Assembly: GCF_008704425.1 (NCBI RefSeq)
Contig: NZ_CP023696.1
Coordinates: forward strand, 4,256,501-4,320,500
DNA: 64,000 nt
DNA from: Streptomyces fradiae ATCC 10745 = DSM 40063
Lineage (GTDB): Bacteria > Actinomycetota > Actinomycetes > Streptomycetales > Streptomycetaceae
Direction of reading: 5' to 3'
Below the pieces are notes generated by a model, which made no database searches, was not told the DNA's origin, and saw only the letters and a list, made by a program, of their open reading frames with translations. Each line of letters opens with the position of its first letter. Position 1 is the stretch's first letter. This document shows positions 30,726-39,013 of the stretch, in pieces. Made by a program: the position numbers and the translations under genes.

Positions 30726-31831
30726 AGAAGTTCGACAAGGACAAGGTGCTGCTGGGCATCGCGGGCCCCGCGCTCGCGCTGGCCGTCGCCTTCGTCCTCA
30801 CCACGCTCGTCCTGCTCGTGTCGGGCCTCGACCCGATCGAGCCGTACAGCCTGATGGTGCAGGAGGCGGAGTACCCGGACATCCAGGTCCTCATCCTCAA
30901 CCAGACGGGCACGTACTACCTGGCCGCCCTGGCCGTGGCCATCGGCTTCCGGATGAACCTGTTCAACATCGGCGTCGACGGCCAGTACCGCCTCGCGGCG
31001 ATGCTCGCCGCCGTCGTCGGCGCCTCCGTGGAGCTGCCCGGTCCGCTGCACGTCCTGCTGATCGTGCTCGTCGCGGTCTTCGTCGGTGCCTTCTGGGCCG
31101 GCGTCGCCGGCTTCCTGAAGACCACCCGCGGGGTCAGCGAGGTCGTCTCCACGATCATGCTGAACGCCATCGCGACCAGCCTCATCGCGTGGATGATCCT
31201 CCCCGCCAACCTCGGCGAGCAGGTCGCCGGCTCCAACGACCTCACCACCGGCATCATCCCGGAGTCCGGGTGGATGACCGGCCTGGCGGTCGAGGGCGGC
31301 AACATCTACGGCTTCACGTTCGTCGCCTTCGCGCTCGGCGTCGTCTACTGGTTCGTGCTGGGCCGCACCCGCTTCGGCTTCGACCTGCGCGCCACCGGCG
31401 CCAGCGAGTCCGCCGCCCAGGCCAGCGGCGTGGACGCCAAGAAGATGGTGCTCACCGCCATGCTGATCTCCGGCGGCGTCGCGGGCCTCACCGGCCTGCC
31501 CCTGCTCCTCGGCCAGACCCACACCTACAGCCTGGCCTTCCCGGCCGGTGTCGGCTTCACGGGCATCACCATCGCCCTGCTGGGCCGCAACCACCCGGTC
31601 GGCCTCTTCTTCGCCGCGCTGCTGATCTCCTTCCTGCAGAAGTCGTCCGCCTCCCTGGACCAGTACGGCTACCCGAAGGAGATCACCACGATCATGCAGG
31701 GGCTGATCGTGATCGCCGTGGTCGTGTCGTACGAACTCGTCCGGCAGTACGGGCTCCGCCGGCAGCAGCGCAAGGTGGGCGAGGAGCTCGCCGCCCAGGC
31801 CCGCAAGAACAAGGAGGACGTGGCGGCATGA
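30722..31831 (+). CDS. Nucleoside ABC transporter permease 1
   Basis: A 369-residue inner-membrane protein of the BPD_transp_2 (branched-chain/ribose) family with about eight to ten helices. Family landmarks are YYLAALAVAIGFRMNLFNIG, VDGQYRLAAMLAAVVGASVE, TRGVSEVVSTIMLNAIATSL and FDLRATGASESAAQASGVDA. It pairs with the following permease to form the channel for nucleosides captured by the BMP lipoprotein. ATGA overlaps at both ends show tight operon structure. Confidence 0.92.
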   Translation: MKKFDKDKVLLGIAGPALALAVAFVLTTLVLLVSGLDPIEPYSLMVQEAEYPDIQVLILNQTGTYYLAALAVAIGFRMNLFNIGVDGQYRLAAMLAAVVGASVELPGPLHVLLIVLVAVFVGAFWAGVAGFLKTTRGVSEVVSTIMLNAIATSLIAWMILPANLGEQVAGSNDLTTGIIPESGWMTGLAVEGGNIYGFTFVAFALGVVYWFVLGRTRFGFDLRATGASESAAQASGVDAKKMVLTAMLISGGVAGLTGLPLLLGQTHTYSLAFPAGVGFTGITIALLGRNHPVGLFFAALLISFLQKSSASLDQYGYPKEITTIMQGLIVIAVVVSYELVRQYGLRRQQRKVGEELAAQARKNKEDVAA

Positions 31832-33099
31832 GCGAGTCCACGAGCACGGTTACCCCCGCGGCCACCGCGCCGCGGAAGGGCGGCGGGCGCCGCAAGCTGT
31901 CCCTGCCCGTCATCCTGCTGATCATCGCGGCCGGCCTCGCGCTGTTCTCGCTGGTCCGGATCGTCAGCGGCGCCGACGACCTGACCTCGGTCGGCCAGGT
32001 CTCCGGCGCCCTGCAGCTCGCCGTGCCGATCGGCCTCGCCGGCCTCGGCGGCCTGTGGGCCGAGCGGGCGGGCGTGGTCAACATCGGCCTCGAGGGCATG
32101 ATGATCCTCGGCACCTGGTTCGGCGCCTGGGCCGGATACCAGTGGGGCCCGTGGACCGGTGTCGTCATGGGCCTCGTCGGCGGCGCGCTCGGCGGGCTGC
32201 TGCACGCGGTCATGACGGTGACCTTCAACGTCAACCACATCGTCTCCGGTGTGGCCATCAACATCCTCGCCCTGGGCGCCACCCAGTACCTGTCGGACTT
32301 CACGTTCGCCGAGGCCCCCGGCGGCTCCTCCAAGCAGTCCCCGCGCATCGAGGCGATCGACCGGATCACCGTCCCCGGGCTCTCCGACTGGCTCGCCGAC
32401 CTCCAGGCGCAGCACTGGTTCTTCGTCTCCGACCTGGCCGGCGTGCTCGGCGGCCTGGTCACCAACCTGTCGCTGCTCACCGTGGTCGCGCTGCTGCTGG
32501 TCCCCGCCACCTGGTGGATCCTGTGGCGCACCGGCTTCGGCCTGCGGCTCCGCTCGTGCGGCGAGAACCCGGTCGCCGCCGAGTCGCTGGGCGTCAACGT
32601 CTACAAGTACAAGTACATCGCCGTCCTGGTCTCCGGCGCCCTCGCGGGCCTCGGCGGCGCGTTCCTCGCGATCGTGTCGACCGGCATCTACCAGGAGGGC
32701 CAGACCGGCGGACGCGGCTTCATCGGCCTCGCGGCGATGATCTTCGGCAACTGGATGCCGGGCGGCCTCGCCCTCGGTGCCGGCCTGTTCGGCTTCACCG
32801 ACAGCCTCAAGCTGCGCGGCGGCGCCGAGAACGTCCACGCCATGCTGCTCCTGCTGGCGATCCTGCTGGTCCTGGCGGTCTTCTGGACGCTGTACAAGAA
32901 GAAGTACGTCGCGGCGGCCGTCTCCGCCGTCGCCTCCGCCCTGCTCTTCTTCTGGTACGCCATGACGGAGACGCTGCCCAGCCAGTTCGTCGACGCCGCG
33001 CCGTACGTCACGACGCTGCTGGTGCTGGCCCTGTCCGCGCAGCGGCTGCGGATGCCCAAGGCCGACGGCATGCCGTACAAGAGGGGCCAGGGCAAGTGA
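31828..33099 (+). CDS. Nucleoside ABC transporter permease 2
   Basis: A 423-residue permease of the same BPD_transp_2 family. Landmarks: AVPIGLAGLGGLWAERAGVV, NIGLEGMMILGTWFGAWAGY, NVNHIVSGVAINILALGATQ and LRLRSCGENPVAAESLGVNV. Two extra hydrophobic segments at the C-terminus (residues about 350-405) lengthen it relative to the minimal family. The gene ends in a GTGA overlap with cytidine deaminase, linking uptake directly to salvage. Confidence 0.92.
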   Translation: MSESTSTVTPAATAPRKGGGRRKLSLPVILLIIAAGLALFSLVRIVSGADDLTSVGQVSGALQLAVPIGLAGLGGLWAERAGVVNIGLEGMMILGTWFGAWAGYQWGPWTGVVMGLVGGALGGLLHAVMTVTFNVNHIVSGVAINILALGATQYLSDFTFAEAPGGSSKQSPRIEAIDRITVPGLSDWLADLQAQHWFFVSDLAGVLGGLVTNLSLLTVVALLLVPATWWILWRTGFGLRLRSCGENPVAAESLGVNVYKYKYIAVLVSGALAGLGGAFLAIVSTGIYQEGQTGGRGFIGLAAMIFGNWMPGGLALGAGLFGFTDSLKLRGGAENVHAMLLLLAILLVLAVFWTLYKKKYVAAAVSAVASALLFFWYAMTETLPSQFVDAAPYVTTLLVLALSAQRLRMPKADGMPYKRGQGK

Positions 33100-33500
33100 C
33101 CGGCACCCCGGAGCCGCCCTACGACTGGGAGGCCCTGCGCGCCGCGGCACGGGACGCGATGTCCCGCGCGTACGCGCCGTACTCGGGCTACCCGGTCGGG
33201 GCGGCGGCCACCGTGGACGACGGCCGCACGGTCACCGGCTGCAACGTGGAGAACGCCTCGTACGGCATCGGCCTGTGCGCCGAGTGCGGGCTCGTCTCCC
33301 AGCTCCAGGCCACGGGCGGCGGACGGCTCACGCACTTCGTGTGCGTGGACGGCCGCGGCGAGACGCTCGTGCCCTGCGGGCGCTGCCGCCAGCTCCTGTA
33401 CGAGTTCGGCGGCGGGGGACTGCTGCTGGACACCCCGGACGGGGTGCGGACGCTCGACGAGATGCTGCCGCAGGCCTTCGGCCCGGCGCACCTCTCCTGA
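33096..33500 (+). CDS. cdd: Cytidine deaminase
   Basis: A 134-residue tetrameric-type cytidine deaminase. Zinc and catalytic motifs are CAECG (Cys plus catalytic Glu) and PCGRCRQ, giving the three-cysteine site of short CDAs; substrate residues lie in NVENASYGIGLCAE. It turns cytidine and deoxycytidine into uridine and deoxyuridine. Starts at GTG 33096 inside the permease stop. Last gene of the operon, before a repeat region and terminator. Confidence 0.95.
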   Translation: MTGTPEPPYDWEALRAAARDAMSRAYAPYSGYPVGAAATVDDGRTVTGCNVENASYGIGLCAECGLVSQLQATGGGRLTHFVCVDGRGETLVPCGRCRQLLYEFGGGGLLLDTPDGVRTLDEMLPQAFGPAHLS

Positions 33501-33529
33501 CCGCCCGGCCGGGTGGCCGCGCGGACCGC

Positions 33530-33625
33530 GTGACCACCCGGCCGCACCGGCCATGTGACCACCCGGCCGCACACCGGCCGTGTGACCACCCGGCCGCACC
33601 GGCCGCGTGTCCGTGCGGCCACGGG
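33530..33625. repeat. GTGACCACCCGGCCGCA repeats
   Basis: The 17-base core GTGACCACCCGGCCGCA starts at 33530, 33555 and 33582, with a decayed continuation. It lies in the gap between cdd and the terminator. Confidence 0.75.
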
Positions 33626-33652
33626 CCGGGCCCGCGCCGGTCCCGGCCCGGC

Positions 33653-33694
33653 GGCGGCGCCCTCCCCCTCCACGAAGAGGGGGAGGGCGCCGCC
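33653..33694. terminator. 18-bp perfect-stem hairpin after cdd
   Basis: Bases 33653-33670 (GGCGGCGCCCTCCCCCTC) pair fully with 33677-33694 around loop CACGAA. It should end the transporter-cdd transcript just before the deoA operator. Confidence 0.85.
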
Positions 33695-33703
33695 AGCCTC
33701 CGC

Positions 33704-33719
33704 GTCTATGCGTGTAGAC
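33704..33719. promoter_or_regulatory. Nucleoside-regulon operator site C upstream of deoA
   Basis: GTCTATGCGTGTAGAC has 5-base perfect arms (GTCTA/TAGAC) and its 12-base core CTATGCGTGTAG matches 10 of 12 bases of the site B/D consensus. It is 37 bases upstream of the deoA start codon. Confidence 0.65.
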
Positions 33720-33755
33720 GCTTCGTCGTAGCCCGCTGGAAGGAACACTGAGCCC

Positions 33756-35033
33756 ATGGACGCGATTTCCGTCATCCGCACGAAGCGGGACCGGGGCGAG
33801 CTGACCCCGGAGCAGATCGACTGGGTCATCGACGCGTACACGCGCGGCGAGGTCGCCGACGAGCAGATGTCGTCCCTCGCGATGGCGATCCTGCTCAACG
33901 GCATGAACCGGGCGGAGATCGCCCGCTGGACCGCCGCGATGATCGCCTCGGGCGAGCGCATGGACTTCTCCTCGCTCTCCCGCCCCACCGCCGACAAGCA
34001 CTCCACCGGCGGCGTCGGCGACAAGATCACGCTGCCGCTCGCCCCGCTCGTCGCCGCCTGCGGCGCCGCCGTGCCGCAGCTCAGCGGCCGTGGCCTCGGC
34101 CACACCGGCGGCACCCTCGACAAGCTGGAGTCCATCCCCGGCTGGCGCGCCCTGCTCTCCAACGAGGAGATGCTGCACGTCCTCGACACGACCGGCGCCG
34201 TCATCTGCGCGGCCGGCGACGGCCTGGCCCCCGCCGACAAGAAGCTGTACGCCCTGCGGGACGTGACCGGCACCGTCGAGGCGATCCCGCTGATCGCCTC
34301 CTCGATCATGTCGAAGAAGATCGCCGAGGGTACGGGCTCGCTCGTCCTCGACGTGAAGGTCGGCTCCGGCGCCTTCATGAAGAACATCGACGACGCCCGC
34401 GAGCTGGCCTCCACCATGGTCGGGCTCGGCACCGACCACGGCGTGCGCACGGTGGCCCTGCTCACCGACATGGCGACGCCGCTGGGCCTGACGGCGGGCA
34501 ACGCCCTGGAGGTCCGCGAGTCCGTCGAGGTCCTGGCCGGCGGCGGTCCCGCCGACGTGGTGGAGCTGACGGTCGCCCTCGCCCGCGAGATGCTCGACGC
34601 GGCCGGCCTCAAGGACGCCGACCCGGCGAAGGCCCTCGCCGACGGGTCCGCCATGGACGTGTGGCGCCGCATGATCGCCGCACAGGGCGGCGACCCGGAC
34701 GCCGCCCTGCCGGTCGCCCGTGAGCGGCACGTCGTCACCGCCCCCGAGTCGGGCGTCCTCACCCGCCTCGACGCGTACGCCGTCGGTGTCGCCGCCTGGC
34801 GCCTCGGCGCGGGCCGCGCCCGCAAGGAGGACCCGGTGCAGGCCGGCGCCGGTGTGGAGCTGCACGCCAAGCCGGGCGACACGGTCACCGCGGGCGCGCC
34901 GCTGCTGACCCTGCACACGGACACGCCGGAGAAGTTCGACTACGCCCTGCGGTCGCTGGAGGGCGCCTGGGACATCGCCCCGGCCGGCACCGCGTTCACC
35001 CCGTCGCCGATCGTCCTGGACCGCATCGCCTGA
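33756..35033 (+). CDS. deoA: Thymidine phosphorylase
   Basis: A 425-residue enzyme of the nucleoside phosphorylase II family. Phosphate and substrate motifs are SRPTADKHSTGGVGDKITLP, SGRGLGHTGGTLDKLESIPG (family signature), LRDVTGTVEAIPLIASSIMS and DVKVGSGAFMK. It splits thymidine or deoxyuridine to base plus deoxyribose-1-phosphate. AAGGAA precedes the ATG. Own transcript: hairpin terminator and operator C lie upstream. Confidence 0.96.
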   Translation: MDAISVIRTKRDRGELTPEQIDWVIDAYTRGEVADEQMSSLAMAILLNGMNRAEIARWTAAMIASGERMDFSSLSRPTADKHSTGGVGDKITLPLAPLVAACGAAVPQLSGRGLGHTGGTLDKLESIPGWRALLSNEEMLHVLDTTGAVICAAGDGLAPADKKLYALRDVTGTVEAIPLIASSIMSKKIAEGTGSLVLDVKVGSGAFMKNIDDARELASTMVGLGTDHGVRTVALLTDMATPLGLTAGNALEVRESVEVLAGGGPADVVELTVALAREMLDAAGLKDADPAKALADGSAMDVWRRMIAAQGGDPDAALPVARERHVVTAPESGVLTRLDAYAVGVAAWRLGAGRARKEDPVQAGAGVELHAKPGDTVTAGAPLLTLHTDTPEKFDYALRSLEGAWDIAPAGTAFTPSPIVLDRIA

Positions 35034-35126
35034 CGCGGGCCTCCACCGCCCCGCGCCGGGCGCGTGCCCGACCCCGGCCCCCGTCCCGCCCGATGAGTTC
35101 CGGGCGCGGCGGGGGTCCTGGTCTGT

Positions 35127-35477
35127 GTGGAGGACACCGAACCGATCGTTCTGCGCGTCGGCGGGCCGGTCGCGCCCGCCGACGCCCCGCGCCTGTGCGC
35201 CGAGCTGACCGCGCTCCTCGACGGCGCCCCGCCGGGCCGGCCCGCCGTCGTCGACGCGGCCGGGCTCGTACGCCCCGGCCTCGCCGCCGTCGACGCGCTC
35301 GCCCGGCTCCGGCTGACCGCCGGCCGCCTGGGCCACCCCCTGACCGTGTGGAACGCGCCGCCCGACCTGCGGGCGCTGCTGGCGCTGACCGGGCTGGCGG
35401 ACCGGCTGCTCAGCCCTCCAGCCGGTCCGGGAGGCCGAAGAGGGGGAACCACCGCTCCACGTCCAGGAACGACGTGA
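35127..35477 (+). CDS. STAS-domain protein
   Basis: A 116-residue small acidic protein from GTG 35127. The order of strands and helices (PIVLRVGGPVAPADAPRLCA, PAVVDAAGLVRPGLAAVDAL, LRLTAGRLGHPLTVWNAPPD, LRALLALTGLADRLL) fits a STAS fold as in anti-anti-sigma factors, though the usual phosphorylatable serine (D-x-S) region reads DAAGLVRPG, lacking it. The last 20 residues overlap, antisense, the 3' end of the ECF sigma gene by 68 bases, so the tail may be recent. Confidence 0.7.
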   Translation: MEDTEPIVLRVGGPVAPADAPRLCAELTALLDGAPPGRPAVVDAAGLVRPGLAAVDALARLRLTAGRLGHPLTVWNAPPDLRALLALTGLADRLLSPPAGPGGRRGGTTAPRPGTT

Positions 35478-36474
35478 TCCCCGAGACCTTGCCGTCCCTG
35501 GTCTCGACGACCATGAGCGCCCACGGGGTGAACCCGCCCCCGGGGTCCGGGTGGTAGTGCGCGAACGCCGGTGTGCCGTTGGCGGTCGTCGGCACCAGGC
35601 GCGAGCCCCGGCAGACCGAGCCGACGCCCAGCATCCAGCCGACGATGTCGTCGTGGCCGCGCAGCCACAGGTCGTAGGGCGGCATGGAGAGCGTGGCGTC
35701 CTCGTGGAGCAGGGCCGTCAGCGCCGCCATGTCGTACGACTCGAACGCCGCCAGATACCGGTCGAGGAGCCGGCGCTGCCCCTCGTCGAGCGGGTCCGCC
35801 GGGTCGGTGCGCTGCGGATCGCGGGCGGCGAGCGTGGCGCGGGCGCGCTGGAGGGCGCTGTTCACCGAGGCCACGGAGGTCTCCAGCAGCTCGGCGACCT
35901 CGCTCGCCCGCCACGCCAGCACCTCCCGCAGGATCAGCACGGCCCGCTGCCGGGCCGGCAGGTGCTGGAGCGCCGCGACGAAGGCCAGGCGCACCGACTC
36001 GCGGGCGAGGGCCGCCTCGGCCGGGTCCGCCGGCTGCGGCAGCACCCGCCCGTCGGGCACCGGCTCCAGCCAGGTGACCTCCGGCCGGGCGGTGAGCTGC
36101 GCCTGCGCGACGGGCGTGGCCGCCGTCAGGTCGATGGGGCGGGCGCGGCGGTTGCCCGCGTTCAGCGCGTCCATGCAGACGTTCGTCGCGATCCGGTACA
36201 GCCAGGAGCGCAGCGACGAGCGGCCCTCGAACCGGTCCAGGGCGCGCCAGGCGCGCACCATCGTGTCCTGGACCGCGTCCTCCGCCTCGAAGGCCGAGCC
36301 GAGCATCCGGTAGCAGTAGCCGGTCAGCTCCGTCCGGTACTCCTCCAGCCGGTCCTGGAGAGCGGCGTCCCCGGCCGCCCCGTCCACCGGGCCCGCCGGA
36401 CCCGCCCGGCCACCGGCCGGTTCCGTCGGGTCGACCGGCGTTCCCACCGTCGAGCCCGCTGTCGCGTCCACCAT
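35410..36474 (-). CDS. ECF sigma factor with C-terminal SnoaL-like domain (SigG/SigJ type)
   Basis: A 354-residue sigma factor from ATG 36474. Region 2: LTGYCYRMLGSAFEAEDAVQ and FEGRSSLRSWLYRIATNVCM; region 4: LQHLPARQRAVLILREVLAW then ASEVAELLETSVASVNSALQ. The last 130 residues (RYLAAFESYDMAALTALLHE onward) are a SnoaL/NTF2-like domain that in this ECF group takes the place of an anti-sigma partner and tunes activity. GTG 36483 is an alternative start. It converges on and overlaps the STAS gene. Promoter targets unknown. Confidence 0.9.
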   Translation of the reverse strand: MVDATAGSTVGTPVDPTEPAGGRAGPAGPVDGAAGDAALQDRLEEYRTELTGYCYRMLGSAFEAEDAVQDTMVRAWRALDRFEGRSSLRSWLYRIATNVCMDALNAGNRRARPIDLTAATPVAQAQLTARPEVTWLEPVPDGRVLPQPADPAEAALARESVRLAFVAALQHLPARQRAVLILREVLAWRASEVAELLETSVASVNSALQRARATLAARDPQRTDPADPLDEGQRRLLDRYLAAFESYDMAALTALLHEDATLSMPPYDLWLRGHDDIVGWMLGVGSVCRGSRLVPTTANGTPAFAHYHPDPGGGFTPWALMVVETRDGKVSGITSFLDVERWFPLFGLPDRLEG

Positions 36475-36553
36475 CGCGTCCACCCCTGTCGCGCTGTGCC
36501 TGCCTGCCCTCCGGAAGCTACCGGAGGGCACTGACAACGCGGTCGGGCGGCGG

Positions 36554-37264
36554 TCACGTGCCGGGCTTGCGCCCGTACACGAACACGTCGTCACCGTTCC
36601 TCAGCAGGTTCCAGTATGCCTTCGCGTCGGCCGACCGCATGTTGACGCAGCCCCCGGAACCGGGCGGGTTGTACATGGACTTGTCCGTCGCGTGGAACGC
36701 CTGCCCGCCGTCGAAGAACTGCGAGTACGGCATCCACACCTTGTAGATCGTCGACCAGTGCTTGAGGCTCCGGTGGTAGACCTTCTTCGCGCCGGTGCGG
36801 GTCTCCGCGCCGTCCCGGCCCGTGCGGACCGGCACCGGCCCGTAGACGAGCTTCCGGCCGTCCTGGACCCAGCTGAGCTGCCGGGTCAGGTCGACGCAGG
36901 CGATGCGGCCCTTGTTCACCGGGCAGGCGCCCGCCTTGTTCGGGTTCTTCCCCGCGGCCCGCTGCTTGAGGATCGTGTCCATCGTGCGCCAGGTCAGCGG
37001 CCCGGCGTACCCGGCGGCCGGGGTGATCCCGTGCGTCCGCTGGAACGACCGGATGGCCGTGCAGTCCGCCGGGGACTGCTTCCCGTCGACCGGCCGGCCG
37101 AGGAAGCTCTCCACCTGCTTCTGGTACGGCCCCGTGCCCGCCGTGCAGGACGCCGCCGCCTGCGCGGTGCCCGCGCCGACCCCCAGCGTCAGCGGCACGG
37201 CCATTCCGGCCACGCCCAGTGCGACGCCGGTGCGCCGCCGCCATGCCCCCACTTCGACCCGCAT
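36554..37264 (-). CDS. Secreted L,D-transpeptidase-like protein (YkuD, variant SGGC motif)
   Basis: A 236-residue protein from ATG 37264 with GGGGAG upstream. Signal peptide ends near GAGTAQAAAS (about residue 33). A PG-binding-like domain (VESFLGRPVDGKQSPADCTA, SFQRTHGITPAAGYAGPLTW) precedes the YkuD domain (RIACVDLTRQLSWVQDGRKL to end). The active-site stretch is FHATDKSMYNPPGSGGCVNM: the cysteine and upstream His are present, but the residue before GC is Gly instead of the usual His of SHGC. It probably still makes 3-3 cross-links. Extra cysteine pairs could form disulfides outside the cell. Confidence 0.85.
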   Translation of the reverse strand: MRVEVGAWRRRTGVALGVAGMAVPLTLGVGAGTAQAAASCTAGTGPYQKQVESFLGRPVDGKQSPADCTAIRSFQRTHGITPAAGYAGPLTWRTMDTILKQRAAGKNPNKAGACPVNKGRIACVDLTRQLSWVQDGRKLVYGPVPVRTGRDGAETRTGAKKVYHRSLKHWSTIYKVWMPYSQFFDGGQAFHATDKSMYNPPGSGGCVNMRSADAKAYWNLLRNGDDVFVYGRKPGT

Positions 37265-37636
37265 GCTCCCGCTCCCCTCCCGTGTACGCGCTTCTGGCGT
37301 CCCGTAGGACGCTCGGGGCGGGGCGCCGGTTACGTCGCGGGACGACTCTTCTCCGCTCTTTCCGTCCTGCCCGGGACAGGGGGAGCGGACGGGGAGCGGA
37401 GGGGGCGCCCGGAGGCGCGGGGACACCGGGGCGCACGCCGTGCGAGCTGGGCGCCCGAGCGGACCTCCGGGCCGCGGGAGGGCCCGTACGGCCCGGTCGC
37501 CGCGGGTGCGCGTCCCGGCGGGCCGGCAGGCGTACGCGAACGGGCCGCCGCGGGGCGCCGCCTCAGCGGGGCCCGCCCGCGCCGCCGGCCGCCGCCGTGC
37601 GTCCCGGCCGGCGGGGCCGCACGCGTCCCGGGCGCC
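37265..37636. other. 370-bp gap between L,D-transpeptidase and MFS genes
   Basis: Very GC-rich; contains short repeats such as CAGCGGGGCCCGCCCGC (37563 and 37636 areas). No gene is recognised. The transpeptidase promoter must lie near 37265-37340. Confidence 0.4.
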
Positions 37637-38950
37637 TCAGCGGGGCCCGCCCGCCGCGACGACCGGCGTCCGCCGCCGCGCCACCCGGTCGCCCTCGCCC
37701 CGCCCCGGCCGCGCCCGCTCCGCCACGCGCGCGCGGTGCGTGCCGTACAGGGTCAGGGAGACGACGCCGACCACCGCGACCAGGCCCAGCAGCACCGTGG
37801 CCGACCAGCCGCCCGCGTGGTAGGCGACCGCGCCGAGCGTCCCGCCCGCGCTGCTGCCCAGGTAGTACGCCGACTGGTACAGCGCCGACGCCTGCGCCCG
37901 CCCGGTGGTGGCCGTCCGGCTCACCGACGACGAGGCGACCGCGTGGCCGGCGAAGAACCCGGCCGTGATCAGCACCAGGCCCGCCAGCACCCCGGCCAGC
38001 GACCCGGCCAGCGACAGCAGCAGCCCCGCGGCCGTCGTGGCCACGGCCAGGTACAGCGCCCCGCGCCGCCCCATGCGCCCCACCAGCCGCCCGGCGGCGG
38101 CCGACGACACCGTGCCGACCAGGTACACCAGGAACACCGAGCCGACGACGCCCTGCGGCAGCGAGAACGGCGCCTCCACCAGCCGGTAGCCGATCACCGT
38201 GTACACGGCGCCGAACACCGTCATGAACAGCGCGCCGATCGCGTACAGCCGCAGCAGCAGCGGGTCCGACAGGTGCCCGCGCACCGTCCGGCCGATCGCC
38301 CGCGGGTCCAGCGGCGACGGCGTGAAGTGCCGGGCGGCCGGCAGCAGCAGCCGGTACGCGACGGCGCACACGGCGGCCAGCAGCCCCACGGCGGCGAGCC
38401 CCGCCCGCCAGCCCCACAGCTGCGCGGCCCAGCCGGTCACGATCCGGCCGCTCATCCCGCCGATGCTGTTGCCCGCGACGAACAGCCCGATCGCCGCGAC
38501 CAGCGCCCGCGGCCGCACCTCCTCCGCCAGGTACGCCATCGCCGACGCCGGCACGCCGGCCAGCGCCGCGCCCTGCACGGCACGCAGCGCGACCAGCCAC
38601 TCCAGGCTCGGCGCGAACGGCACCAGCAGGCCCACGGCCACGGCCGTCACCAGCGACCCGGTCATCATCGCCCGCCGTCCGAACCGCTCGGACAGGGCGC
38701 TCAGCGGCAGTACGCACAGCGCCAGCGCGCCGGTGGCGGCCGAGACCGTCCAGCTCGCCGCCGACGCGGTCGCGCCGAAGTCGGCGGAGACGGCCGGGAG
38801 GAGGGCCTGGGTGGAGTAGAGGAGGGCGAACGTCGCGACGCCCGCCGCGAAGAGGGCGAGGCTCATGCGGCGGTGGCCGGGGCGTCCGGGGGCGAGGCGG
38901 GAGTCGGCGTCCACGGCTGCCGTGGACGCCTCGGTACTGGCGGGAGACAT
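37637..38950 (-). CDS. MFS transporter (YnfM-like)
   Basis: A 437-residue protein with twelve predicted helices. Motif A appears as LPLSALSERFGRRAMMTGSL after helix 2, and motif repeats as GRLVGRMGRRGALYL after helix 8. N-terminal RRMSLALFAAGVATFALLYS and STQALLPAVSADFGATASAA are typical of the YnfM/arabinose-efflux-like group. Substrate unknown. ATG 38950 is chosen; ATG 38992 would lie in the divergent control region. Divergent from a LysR gene 63 bases away, which likely controls it. Confidence 0.88.
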   Translation of the reverse strand: MSPASTEASTAAVDADSRLAPGRPGHRRMSLALFAAGVATFALLYSTQALLPAVSADFGATASAASWTVSAATGALALCVLPLSALSERFGRRAMMTGSLVTAVAVGLLVPFAPSLEWLVALRAVQGAALAGVPASAMAYLAEEVRPRALVAAIGLFVAGNSIGGMSGRIVTGWAAQLWGWRAGLAAVGLLAAVCAVAYRLLLPAARHFTPSPLDPRAIGRTVRGHLSDPLLLRLYAIGALFMTVFGAVYTVIGYRLVEAPFSLPQGVVGSVFLVYLVGTVSSAAAGRLVGRMGRRGALYLAVATTAAGLLLSLAGSLAGVLAGLVLITAGFFAGHAVASSSVSRTATTGRAQASALYQSAYYLGSSAGGTLGAVAYHAGGWSATVLLGLVAVVGVVSLTLYGTHRARVAERARPGRGEGDRVARRRTPVVAAGGPR

Positions 38951-39013
38951 GCCCCGAACGTACGGAGACGGACCTTCATGCGTCCAATGCACGGAACGGC
39001 TTTAATCGTTCCC

